Shown here in pieces: positions 50,001 to 57,200 of a DNA stretch of 64,000 bases. The number at the start of each line of letters is the position of its first letter. The stretch's first letter is position 1. The notes under the pieces are model-generated. The model saw only the letters and a list, made by a program, of their open reading frames with translations. It was not told where the DNA came from and did not search any database. The DNA comes from Argopecten irradians. Its lineage: Eukaryota > Mollusca > Bivalvia > Pectinida > Pectinidae. The position numbers and the translations under genes were made by a program. Where the stretch lies: NCBI RefSeq assembly GCF_041381155.1, contig NC_091137.1, forward strand, positions 15,557,765 through 15,621,764, given 5' to 3'.

Positions 50001-50510
50001 ATCTTCAACATAACGACAAATACAATTTCTAAACAATTCAAAGAAGAAATACAGGAAAAAAATGTGAAACATATCACATGGTTAATGCATTGCTTGGTTA
50101 GATTATTTTAGAATATAACCAAACATAATTCGTTAGGAACTGATGTTTTCATCACAGCAACGCTAAGGGGGTGATTAATGGTGAGCGAATAAAACGAAAA
50201 ATATTGTTAGTTTGTCTGCCAGGTATTTTTTCCGGTATTCCATGTTTTACATGGTTCACAATTTAGAATATACAGGTATATCAATATAAAACAAATAGTG
50301 ACCCGTCTTAGAGTTTTGATTACGGCGCTTTGAAACATACAATTCGGATAGAATGATCCTAAACTATTACAAATGAAGCTAAAACATCCCTAATAAAGTT
50401 GATATTGTTAAATACATTAATTAATTGTGTTTTTTAAGGAAACCAAGCTTACCTTTCTGTAATATTAGACATGCAAGGCAGACGAAGAGAGTTAGACGTG
50501 ACCACGCCAT
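13873..50510 (-). CDS. Gene B: secreted F5/8C-F5/8C-PAN-CTLD protein
   Basis: Ten exons on the minus strand (50510-50453, 38985-38774, 37411-37250, 36814-36670, 34668-34457, 27693-27532, 21792-21642, 21188-20907, 14797-14609, 14072-13873) total 1773 nt: 590 codons and a stop, with GT/AG at every junction and matching phases. Signal peptide residues 1-19; F5/8 type C (discoidin) domains about 21-190 and 194-367; 4-Cys PAN-like module 368-461; C-type lectin domain 462-590. The two discoidin domains are cut at the same places (212, 162 and 145/151 nt exons), so one is a duplicate. The CTLD has a QPD motif. A TATA box and CCAAT box lie upstream. Probably a secreted multivalent glycan-binding protein (inference). 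The link from exon 1 across an 11.5-kb intron is by phase and orientation only and could be wrong. Confidence 0.8.
14609..14797 (-). CDS. Gene B exon 9: N-terminal half of C-type lectin domain
   Basis: Acceptor TTATTTTCAG, donor GTACGT, phase 1-1, 189 nt. Encodes YATNLGFTSELQSGVSYKIS and then AESECQSLNA, the helix carrying the first conserved Cys of a short-form CTLD. The stretch after it (LIIIYYISQVTQLQNVL) fits the second helix. Confidence 0.75.
15442..16976 (-). pseudogene. LINE C-terminal region of ORF2
   Basis: Several overlapping frames read as one L1/Tx1-type C-terminal region: WGKEKFELLGIVF, a KVWKRRSLTPIGKI segment, NPDNKFISKLN, GGFKMINTIAFINSLKLTWV, then a zinc-knuckle C-x2-C-x8-H-x4-C (CVLCN ... 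HLLFVC) near 15800. Frameshifts occur near 15780, 16610 and 16740. Dead copy. Confidence 0.8.
16985..18374 (+). mobile_element. 5'-truncated L1/Tx1-like LINE nested in the minus-strand LINE
   Basis: Flanked by 8-bp copies of CTTGCTAC at 16977-16984 and 18375-18382 and ends in an A-rich tail, as expected of target-primed insertion. Coding text starts mid-protein at GCEYIKQIQ and runs to about 17994 with two breaks (near 17299 and 17615). It contains FWNDVFNAWYKL, KGSQDFYKVL, FKVTLNTKFQWFQFRINH and a C-x2-C-x8-H-x4-C knuckle. It is related to, but clearly diverged from, the host LINE. The 3' UTR (18000-18374) is rich in GATGATG words. Confidence 0.85.
18422..18769 (+). mobile_element. Complete TTAA-type MITE, copy 2
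   Basis: 14-bp terminal inverted repeats AGATGCTCCACCGC / GCGGTGGAGCATCT flanked on both sides by TTAA (18418-18421 and 18770-18773). A TTAA target duplication is the signature of piggyBac-type transposition. Length 348 bp, no coding capacity. The insertion interrupts the LINE RT frame between ISGLK and LNVDKTQV. Confidence 0.9.
18774..20720 (-). pseudogene. LINE ORF2 endonuclease end and reverse transcriptase
   Basis: From the right: endonuclease motifs INIYGPNQDSPDFY and GDFNLVLNPTLDY (20450-20640), YRSDHS, a coiled linker, NNKSPGSDGFTTEFFK (RT fingers), then DQTGLISGRYIRVNTRLIYD, LLMINFEKAFDSVSW and the intact catalytic box SQYADDTSLIL (about 18855-18890). Frameshifts near 19770, 19330, 19240 and 19040 show it is inactive. 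It continues beyond the MITE at 18417. Confidence 0.85.
20907..21188 (-). CDS. Gene B exon 8: 4-Cys PAN/apple-like module
   Basis: Acceptor TTTTCTCCCTAG, donor GTATGT, 282 nt, phase 1-1. Cys spacing C-x3-C-x5-C-x11-C-x-GY (VDCVSLC ... NLCVGYR). It ends in ATLYFNY. Several N-x-T/S sequons suggest glycosylation. Confidence 0.8.
21241..21500. repeat. Dispersed repeat R2, copy 1
   Basis: Shares blocks such as TGTCGTTATAT, ATTGACTGTGTGATTACA and ACCTGAAATGCCTT-like text with 57320-57540. No coding potential. It sits in gene B intron 7. Confidence 0.5.
21573..21656 (-). repeat. 35-bp tandem duplication across gene B exon 7 donor
   Basis: Two near-identical 35-bp units, each AATGAAACAG then GTACATGTAAG-type intron start then TATACATATTGTCT on the minus strand, followed by the start of a third. 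Each unit carries the last exon bases and a complete splice donor. Confidence 0.85.
21642..21792 (-). CDS. Gene B exon 7: second F5/8C domain, C-terminal part
   Basis: Acceptor ACATTTTCAG, donor GTACAT. Encodes VFPGNTDRDTVVTNYL, FIRIVPQSW and LRIDVLGCD, the classical end of a discoidin domain. 151 nt, phase 0 in, phase 1 out. Confidence 0.9.
21860..24050. other. Gene B intron 6, left part
   Basis: AT-rich, no gene recognised. A C13-14 homopolymer lies near 23535. The stretch after about 23550 may be the 5' UTR of the LINE that follows. Confidence 0.4.
24060..27510 (+). mobile_element. CR1/jockey-like LINE with a 2A-like motif, antisense in gene B intron 6
   Basis: Nearly full EN-RT frame on the plus strand, 24213 to 27325. 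Begins LLLLLLQHMDIESNPGP, then an AP endonuclease (FHVNIRSFRNKLEYIE, LLGDLNVDML, YTDHEA), then RT (KLGKASGDDGV, PLFKKGDTHSISNYRPISLL, DISKAFDWVWH, GVPQGSILGPLLF, catalytic FADDTALL), then a C-terminal domain with knuckle C-x2-C-x8-H-x4-C (CTNCG ... YFLEC). Disabled by stops at 24351, 25135 and 26317 and a frameshift near 26640. AATAAA near 27490 ends the 3' UTR about 20-40 bp from the exon 6 donor. The 5' end is not defined. Confidence 0.85.
24216..24239 (+). other. 2A-like ribosome-skipping motif
   Basis: Codons read DIESNPGP, matching the 2A consensus D-x-E-x-N-P-G-P, preceded by a run of six Leu. 2A-like sequences at the N-terminus of AP-endonuclease-type non-LTR elements are known. Skipping would fall between G and the last P, just before the endonuclease. 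Confidence 0.8.
27532..27693 (-). CDS. Gene B exon 6: second F5/8C domain, middle part
   Basis: Acceptor TATCTGGACAG, donor GTAATC, 162 nt, phase 0-0. Encodes VEFTSLKTVVAVLTQGRAQS, SYLVRYSDDG and WTDVMES. TQGR and YS.DG..W are discoidin hallmarks. Confidence 0.9.
27694..30002. other. Gene B intron 5, right part
   Basis: No gene recognised. A GGAGCGAGCGAGGG / TTGAGCGAGCGAA pair at about 28935-29000 and a mixed block at 28280-28580 (with TGACGTCATA and a TATAAAAA) look like old repeats, class unknown. Confidence 0.35.
30003..30205. repeat. ACGAAAAACG-type low-complexity block
   Basis: About 200 bp made of permutations of AACGAAAACGCAAAACG, with TTAGCGTAAACG breaks. CpG-rich against an AT-rich background, with no fixed period. 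Confidence 0.75.
30388..31560 (-). pseudogene. 5'-truncated LINE, RT end and C-terminal domain
   Basis: Minus-strand frames 31545-30967, 30970-30650 and 30615-30388 read as one protein: catalytic box altered to YAGDT (normally YADDT), KWTLNVNTDKTKIVVF, LNYGSEVWG, NGK-type loops, MQGHSLNIESGRYSNIP and the knuckle C-x2-C-x8-H-x4-C (CTVCD ... HFILLC). Type resembles jockey-superfamily LINEs; clade not assigned. Two small breaks and the mutated Asp make it inactive. Confidence 0.8.
31783..31855 (+). repeat. 30-bp minisatellite, 2.4 copies
   Basis: Two full copies of a unit starting TTACCTGGATTTTACCTGTG and ending TTCTCCCACA, plus a partial third, immediately before the MULE-like fragment. Confidence 0.9.
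31861..32150 (+). pseudogene. MULE-type transposase core fragment
   Basis: Translation CNADTLFCDGTFYTCPTQF then YTIHAQIG and MYPLVYSFIA matches the MULE transposase core; DGTF carries the first catalytic Asp. After LFFTLLKTKI the frame breaks. WDFGTAAQ in one frame and TVFLG ... IRSVFP in another together resemble the second catalytic segment. No flanking FLYWCH finger or terminal repeats were seen. Confidence 0.7.
32152..32320. repeat. Tandem duplication of about 80 bp
   Basis: Two copies of TCTTATTAATGTTGAAA ... GTAGTGCTTTAAGTTTCATA ... AAATGTTTTAAT, then a third start. Slightly diverged. Confidence 0.8.
32321..33800. other. Gene B intron 5, no gene recognised
   Basis: Short open frames at 32453-32755 occur on both strands but show no domain or codon signal. 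The rest is AT-rich. Confidence 0.4.
33826..34457 (-). repeat. Tandem copies of the gene B exon 5 / intron 5 junction
   Basis: Immediately inside intron 5 are repeats of about 48, 61 and 62 bp (34438-34485, 34377-34437, 34315-34376). Each carries the exon's final text (CACCTTC ... CAATA ... CTCACA ... TTACTTACAG-like) followed by GTAAAAAGTAAAA-type donor sequence. Two more degenerate copies lie near 33826-33890 and 33931-33990. Confidence 0.8.
34457..34668 (-). CDS. Gene B exon 5: second F5/8C domain, N-terminal part
   Basis: Acceptor TTTCAAATTATCAG, donor GTAAAA, 212 nt, phase 1 in, phase 0 out, the same length as exon 2. Encodes CTTNQFLINGPYGVDNSSMT, SSRDWSVPG, GRLHMQPF and NTLTDYLQ. Confidence 0.85.
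34669..36669. other. Gene B intron 4
   Basis: No gene or clear repeat recognised. An open frame at 36533-36336 was considered as an extra exon and rejected. Confidence 0.4.
36670..36814 (-). CDS. Gene B exon 4: first F5/8C domain, C-terminal part
   Basis: Acceptor TCAATAAACAG, donor GTTAGT, 145 nt. Encodes VFPGNTDRETVVTNTL, YIRVVPQSW and LRIDILGCDTT; six bases shorter than exon 7. Confidence 0.9.
37250..37411 (-). CDS. Gene B exon 3: first F5/8C domain, middle part
   Basis: Acceptor ATATCCAACAG, donor GTAAAT, 162 nt, phase 0-0. Encodes VEFASLKTVVAVSTQGRVQS, SYLVRYSNDG and WTDVMESS, closely similar to exon 6. Confidence 0.9.
38733..38778 (-). repeat. 14-bp tandem triplication across gene B exon 2 donor
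   Basis: On the minus strand ACAGGTATTGTATC occurs twice and ATAGGTATTGAATT once, head to tail, starting with the last four exon bases. Each unit offers an AG|GTATTG donor. Confidence 0.85.
38774..38985 (-). CDS. Gene B exon 2: first F5/8C domain, N-terminal part
   Basis: Acceptor CATGTTTCAG, donor GTATTG, 212 nt. Encodes CCTTSESLVNGPNGVDNSS, SSRDWSMPG, GRLHMQPYF and NTLTDYLQ. Confidence 0.9.
38986..40487. other. Gene B intron 1, left part
   Basis: No gene recognised; AT-rich with no clear repeat. Confidence 0.4.
40488..40946 (+). repeat. Perfect 27-bp minisatellite, 17 copies
   Basis: 459 bp are exactly 17 units. The unit begins TTGTCACTTAATCAACGG and ends TAAAACGCA. All units read identical, which implies very recent expansion or homogenisation. 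It lies in gene B intron 1. Confidence 0.95.
40947..42479. other. Gene B intron 1, between minisatellite and Tc1 remnant
   Basis: No gene recognised. A G-rich tract (GGGGGGGAAGGGGGCG) lies near 41166. An open frame at 42106-42354 adjoins the Tc1 remnant but could not be matched to a transposase. Confidence 0.35.
42480..42735 (+). pseudogene. Tc1/mariner-like transposase C-terminal remnant
   Basis: Frame from 42504 reads IFMDENAGPHRSRAVIDF, then ILPWPAKSPDLYPIEHL, a stop, DYLGCQVRARDLPVQNL and further stops. This is the DDE region of Tc1-like transposases. The catalytic Asp of the usual DNA motif appears replaced by Glu. No terminal repeats were located. Confidence 0.75.
42736..50452. other. 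Gene B intron 1, right part
   Basis: No gene recognised in 7.7 kb. Points seen: a GCGCATGCGC palindrome (NRF-1-like) at 43311-43320 before an ATGGCTGAACG start at about 43346; an AT-rich block at 43960-44700 with AAAAAGGGCC, probably an unclassified repeat; a CAGTAAAAACCCTTTAACTC start at about 47361 resembling pogo-type transposon ends; a CpG-richer patch at 48370-48470. Confidence 0.3.
50453..50510 (-). CDS. Gene B exon 1: signal peptide
   Basis: ATG at 50510 encodes MAWSRLTLFVCLACLILQK, a good signal peptide, then donor GTAAGC with phase 1, matching exon 2. No upstream in-frame ATG was found before the TATA box. Confidence 0.75.
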
Positions 50511-50553
50511 CGATATAGGGAGCAGTAGGAGAGGCAGTGAAGTGACGATGTTA

Positions 50554-50588
50554 TATTTATACACCCAACTAATCAACTGTGATTGGTT
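50554..50588 (-). promoter_or_regulatory. TATA and CCAAT boxes of gene B
   Basis: On the minus strand TATAAATA occupies 50561-50554, about 45 bases before the start codon, and an AACCAATCAC box is centred near 50584. Order and spacing fit a TATA promoter with a short 5' UTR. Confidence 0.6.
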
Positions 50589-50599
50589 ACATACCAAGA

Positions 50600-53044
50600 C
50601 ATGTTCAATCCATTTTAGCTAATGGATATTATCGATTCATTATTTCACATAAAAAGAAAATCACTGAAGTGAAAATCAAAAGTTTAATACATACGACATT
50701 GATGATATAAAGAAAGTGGGGACATTGTGCATTATAAGGCTACCATGACCTTGAGTTCACCTTGAGTGCTCCCGTCCCTAGGCCTAGTTACACAATTTGC
50801 ATTAATTCAATACGCACGATAAAAACTGACCTAGCTACTACATGTATATGTTTATCTCAGATGAAGGAACCGTAACAGTGTCCAATTTTCGTAATTGTTA
50901 ACGTCTTTATACAATAATAAAAACCCCTTTAAAAACAGATGCATTCATTTTGTTGCAATTAAGGTATTATCATTGATGTCTAGATGTTATTAAGGCTGGT
51001 AACTAGATCACGTGACCGACGACACCCCTTTCACTTTAAGCAGTCAAGACACGTGTATACCAATTAACATGCTACAAACTGTACATGTTTATCTTTCACT
51101 CATTACCAACTCTTATATATAATTGGGGAAATCCGAGAAAACATCGTGAAATTCCTTGAATTTGCCAAACTACTAGCTACCGTGTCCATAATCTCTTTAG
51201 TAAGGGAATCCGATTGAAAACCATATGGATACAAAATGATAAATGTTGTGTGGACATGAGGGTTTTGCCGGTGTAACGTTGAAAATGGACCCGTTGAAAA
51301 ATGACCTCGGGTCATTTTCTTTCTCGACAAAATCAACAATTGAGAAATAGATCCCGATGTAAACCTACATATGTACATACAGATTTTGATATGTTGTTTT
51401 TCAGTGAAGATGGTCATTAATGAACTATCTTTATAATCATACATTTTCACTGCATATTATATCAAGATTTTACATTGCTAATGTAGCATGCGATGCCTGT
51501 CGAGTTTCTTGTCCTCAAGATGGAATGGGAGCACATTTACATTTACACTCTCGACATCTTACAGACTGTGTTGAAAGATGCCCTGGCATAGTTAATGTAT
51601 ATGAATCACATCCGTGTTTATATTTTTCATAGTATTTACATGCCATTTTATTGTAATTAATTAATTGCTTTTCAGTTATTTTTCAATTTCAAAAGTTGAG
51701 ACTGCATGCTTATATGTAACATTACAAAACTTTTGTGCGTTTATGAGCCAGGCCTAAAAACAATATTCACAAAGCTATGCATGTATACTATAATATGTAG
51801 TTAATTATTATGAAGTACATATAACTAACAATATTCAGCATCAATATTACATCAACCACTTCTTTCAATCAGTCGCTAAGTGGAATTAAAGTCATAGTAA
51901 TAGTAATTTGTCCTTATGGCTTTACAACGTATGATAAAATGCATGTACAGTACCTACTAAAGATTTTGTATGCTTAATTGATAAAAAAGCACATAAAACA
52001 CATACTGGACTGATGAACTTGAAGATAATGTGGATAGGAACTTACAGAACTAATAAGCTATACATTTAAACACCCCATTTACATGATAAAAACATACATT
52101 AGATAGTTATGACATCATACAATATAATGCATTTGGACGTAGCCTAACACACAGGTACATGACACATTATAGTATCGTCTTCAATATATATATTGAACGT
52201 TGTTTAGAAAATCGAGCGAAGTTCCTGTGGTCTGGTTGATTATTAAAGGTCCACTATAATGATATTTAACAGTACCACAACTGCTTTTAAACAACTCTAT
52301 AATCTAATTATTTATCTATTCTGGCCTGGTTGAGAGGACAATATTACATGGTATTGTCGATGAAATATAGTCCGCTTAACCTGCCTAAATTATTAAACTT
52401 TTTTCCCTTATATATATTAGGAAGCAAAAACCAAACAATACTACGAGGCAATAGTGCCCTCTCAACCAGGCAATAATGGGTTTAGTACATCACCCTTAAC
52501 TTCTTTCATTTTATCGTAATAGAAACACTTCAAAGGACACCTAGCAACGCTATATCTTCATTTCCACAACGTGTTGTTACCTTATAAGTACAACATACAT
52601 GAATATTTTGTCGAAGAAATATCTTTCTTTTTAATAACGAGAATCACTTTCGTGAAAAGTTAAAGAAGATCAATGTAGAATAAGTGAACTGTTTTCGGTA
52701 GACAAGCATTTTTTGTTTCCATCCAAGCACATCACAACCTGTCCACCATATTGTCGACTTGGTCGAGCACAACAATATAATGGCGTCATGCAATAGCGTC
52801 ACAATAGATTAACGTTCAATATTTCAAATTGCAAATAGTACCCATGTGTGAATCCATTCATAAAATGATGTATTAAGACTATATATGCAGTTGATTATAA
52901 TAGTAGTTAACATCTAAATTATTAGACTAGAATTTGTCTACACCCCCGGAACCTTTCTTGGACACGGATAACTAGTATTTTGGGATATTGACAGTACATT
53001 GCCGTACATAGCTTGCAACATGTTATTTGGAATAAATGTGCTTT
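50600..53044. other. Spacer between gene D and gene B
   Basis: Mostly unremarkable AT-rich DNA. A 14-bp inverted pair GCCTGGTTGAGAGG (52324-52337) / CCTCTCAACCAGGC (52458-52471) encloses about 120 bp and may be a small MITE. One Cys-rich open frame is listed separately. Confidence 0.4.
51420..51632 (+). CDS. Unrecognised Cys-rich short open frame or exon
   Basis: 70 codons with six Cys in the last 48: C-x2-C-x3-C-x18-C-x3-C-x11-C. A possible acceptor, TGCTAATGTAG, lies just before CATGCGATGCC, so the Cys-rich part could be a terminal exon rather than a small gene. No family recognised and no partner exon found. Confidence 0.25.
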   Translation: MNYLYNHTFSLHIISRFYIANVACDACRVSCPQDGMGAHLHLHSRHLTDCVERCPGIVNVYESHPCLYFS

Positions 53045-53048
53045 TTAA

Positions 53049-53383
53049 TGACAAATAGTAGTTTTTCTCATAAAAAGAGCAGACAAACTAGTATTTTTCT
53101 TCAGTTACAAAATTTACTTAATTTACACTATTAGCACCGTTGAAGAGTTTGAGCTTCTAATTTTAGTTCAAGATAAAATATCAAAAATAATTTATTGCAT
53201 CCCAAAAAAAACCCTGGCACTATGTTCTATATGGCATATTATACTGATAGCGTATGCACCAAAAGCAAAACAAATTATCTGATATCATTTTTTGTGTTAA
53301 TAAGACATTTATATACATGATTAAATTCCAATTATTGTTTAAATGATGAGTATGATTTATGCTCTGTTGGTGGTGGAGCATCT
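53049..53383 (+). mobile_element. TTAA-type MITE, copy 3 (left terminal repeat lost)
   Basis: Collinear with 18422-18769 and ends in GGTGGAGCATCT followed by TTAA. On the left, TTAA (53045-53048) is joined directly to the internal TGACAAATAG, so the 14-bp terminal repeat is missing. Confidence 0.8.
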
Positions 53384-54047
53384 TTAAGTTGTGGATTGCT
53401 TATATCTAAATCGAATATTACATTGAAAACACCACTTTTGTTTCCGATACCCAAGGTCATATTTAAATAATCTAAATTGGCAACAAAGCAGACGATTTTA
53501 ATGATCCATTGTTAGTATTGTTAGTCAGTTTCTGATGAAATATTTATAAAAGATTGGAGAATTAATAAATGACATATGGGTTTATAGACAATAAAACAGT
53601 GCTATTAGCCTTTATAATGATATTGATGTGGCCTACTGGCTTGTTCTGTGTCGTCATATTGGAGGTGCAACTCAACATGATTTAAATGGTCATTGATGTA
53701 GAAATTGGCGTACATAATGAACAATTGAACAGGTGTATTGATTACATTTGTAAAAGCTTACAAGTCGCTGGTGTCCGCATTTCCGGCAAAGCACGGTAAG
53801 TCGCGTATCCATTAAAACATAAAAGTCCCAGACGACATGGTTAGGTCAAACAACACCTCTGGTTCTGACAAGTTATTGTTTAGAAAATGTATACCTTATA
53901 TCGGTGTCCTACAAATGAATATGAATTGATGTGAGTACAACAAAATACAATGGCAAATTGTATGCGGTTTATGTTTTAAACATGTACACAGATATATTAT
54001 AAAAGTCCACTAAAAAGTATGAATCCACATCATGTATGATTCTGATA
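53384..54047. other. 3' flank of gene D
   Basis: No gene recognised. Confidence 0.4.
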
Positions 54048-54298
54048 CTAGACAATGTCCGTCCTCTCGCAGACATATCCTTGTGAAACATCACAACTAT
54101 CATCGCTCAGAGCACTATCCTGGATCCTTCCACAATCAGCATTGAAGGCCCAAAGGTCCTTCTGGTCAACGTTGTTGAGTATGACATCGTCCCAGTAAGA
54201 CTGGTCGACCGTCTGGCCGTCCAGCCACATCCAAGTATCCTCATTAACCTTATCATTGGCTCCTATCCACAACTCATCGCTCCCATGGCCGATACCAG
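54048..54298 (-). CDS. Gene D last exon: C-terminal half of C-type lectin domain
   Basis: Acceptor TTTTGTGTTGACAG, phase 1. Encodes GSDELWIGANDK, EDTWMWLDGQTVDQSYWDD, NADCGRIQDS, DDSCD and YVCERTDIV, then TAG. Confidence 0.85.
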
Positions 54299-57200
54299 CT
54301 GTCAACACAAAATACATACCGATAAAAAACGTATAACATAACACACATAAAATATCATAAATGTAAGTTTCCTTTCACTTTCTATGTTGATGTTTAAACG
54401 ACATATACTCGTGTTGGTAACAGTTAAAAGTATTTTTCTTATAATTTCTGAAACACAAAACCACATGGTTTCCCCACGTTTCTTAAACACTTTTAAATTG
54501 CACTTCTGAGTTTTTCTCTGGCTGGATCTTAGTTTTTAATTGATGAAACTCTAAGTCACAAAACTTATAGCTTTCCAACATATTTTTTTTTAAACACAAA
54601 AACATTTAATACCCCAGACATGTTATACATCTGAAGGCTGCCAAGGTTGGGGTCAGCCTTCGAAAATATAAACAAATCTCCCCACACAGGAGGGCTCTCA
54701 TTCACCACACCGCTTACATACATGTACTAAATGACTCATCACATTCATACAATAAACATAGACATTTATCACAAAATAAAAACATCACTATCACTCAATC
54801 TTTCATAGTCTATTTATGATTTACGGATAGATAAACAAATTGAAATTTAACTGTAATAGAATAACAGATCAGCATATAAATGTAGTCTAAATAAAAAAAA
54901 TCATCTAATATTTCTCATCATGTATACATACAGTACATGTATGTGTATATTTGTAGAAAATAGATTCATCAATTTTGTTTTAAACATTAAATATTTGTTG
55001 GATGTCCTGCCATAATAAAGTAAATTCCTGTATGTTATTTTGTTTTTGGGCAATTGTTTTATGTATTTTGTGCATTTTCAAAAGGTATGTTCTCAATGCG
55101 GTTATGTTTAAGTTTGTCTTCTTTCCTGACATCAAAAATAACATATAGTATCTTAAATCAAGTATAATAGAATTGATTGGAATAAAGTTATCTTTTTTCC
55201 TTTTTGAAGTTTTTCTTCACCAGCAAACCAAATAATACCCTTTTTAAGCCTAAATTCAAAGCTGTACGCGATGTATCAAAAACCCACTGTGTAATATTAT
55301 CCGTTATTGGTTTAATTTTTAGGCAGTTCCAAAACACAAGTTCATTTTAACTCTATCTCTTCATTACAAAGGTTGCAAGTGTCATTTGGTATTTTATTTA
55401 TCATTTTTAAGTATGAATTGGTTGGAAGTATTTTGTTTTGTAATCTGTATTGGAACAAGTGAAAATTTGTGTCTTTTGTTATTTGAAAAGGAATCTTGTA
55501 ATGATGTTGTGTAAAGTGTGTCACATTTTTCAATTTAATCTCTGCTGTGTTCCTCAATGTATTCACTATATTTAGTGTATCATACATATCTTTGGTTCCT
55601 TTGGTGTTTTTTAGTATAATCTGAATGTGGTGAGGTATAAACGGTCTATAAAGGGTTTTGTTAGTTGCATTTTGATGTTGTTATGTCTACAATAATGTTG
55701 AATTGATCGACACAGTCCTTAAATAATAAGAAATTATCAGACAATATTTCAAAAGTGTTTTTAAATTCTTCGAAATTCAAATAATTGCCATTTTTCAGCA
55801 GTGAGGTCACAAATATTTCTTACCTCTTTTTCATATCTTTACAGAAAAGTGTTTTATTGTCTATTTGAAACAAGCTATTGTACCACAATGGAGACTTCAA
55901 TATTTCATAAAAATTCTGTGGTTTATTTGATAATGTAACTTTATTCCAGGTTGTATTTCAGTCAAAATATCTAAATTCACCGAACAGTCTATTACTAATA
56001 ATGTAAACTCTGTTTTGTCCTAATGCAATTTCCATCTATGATGATAAACTCCCGCATTAAATTTTTTGATCCAATCCATATGACTGAGATTTTTTCTTTA
56101 TTTTCTTTAAGTCCTGAAATCTGAGCATATCGCTCTAGAGTATTTAATGCTTCTTTAAATGACGTTTCTGAACCATTAAGGATGAAAAAGGTGTCCTCAG
56201 CAAATTGTGAAAGCTTATGTTCCTTTTTATGAATATTTATCCCTTTTATATTCTTATTGTTTTTCACTAGAAAAGCTAAGTTTTCGGCAATAAGAAAGAT
56301 ATATGGAGATACCGGATCACCTTGTCTGCAACCTCTATTAATTGGAAAAAAATTGAAAGAAAGCCGCTTTTTAATATGGCTGATGATGTATGCTTGTTAA
56401 AAGTTTTGATCCATTGTTTAATAGTTGGTCCAAAATAAAAAAAATCAATTGCCTTTTTTTATTAATTGCCATGCCGCCAAGTCGAAAGCTTTTCGAAATC
56501 AACCAATATAATTAAGCCCGGAATGTTATTTTCTTCTGTAAATTTCATGATATCATATATTAGTCTAGTGTTTTCTCCTAAATACCTACCACTGAGAAAT
56601 CCTGTTTGTGTATCAGATATAATTTTGTTAAGAACCTTTTTAAGTCTGTTGGCAATGCAAGCTGAGGCAATTTTATATGAAACATGAAACATATTGCAAT
56701 CAAATTGAATCTGTACACAATAAATGCACAGGGGAAATGTTCTTTTAAATTAAAAATAAATTTATTCAACAATTTGCGTTATTGCATCATTATTATAACT
56801 GAATACAGTGTTAATGAACCCGGTCATCCAAAGTTAAGTAGCTAATTCAACAAATTGTATTATTGCATCATGGATACAAGCGAATACGGAGTTAGTGAAC
56901 CTGGTCGTCCAAAATATTTTCTTCAATTTAGTCGAAGCTTTGCTTCCAAATAAATATAAATATTTATTTAAAATCGAAATTGTTTAACTACCTAGATACT
57001 CTGAAATCCCTTCCAATTTCTGTCTCGTATCAATCACGATAAGTCGGCCGTTATATGATTCGCATCTATCCTTCGCATCGTCCCAGTTGTAGCCAGAGGT
57101 AAACAATCTCACACAAACGCGACCCTTTTGCACGAAATCGAACCCGGCCCGACTACAACCTGCAACAGATAAAAACATTCAGCAAATAATAGCAAGGCAA

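Noticed and set aside
51103..51450. 115-codon minus-strand frame
   Set aside because: No recognisable domain, no start context, and the text resembles repeat-derived sequence around GACCTCGGGTCATTTTC.
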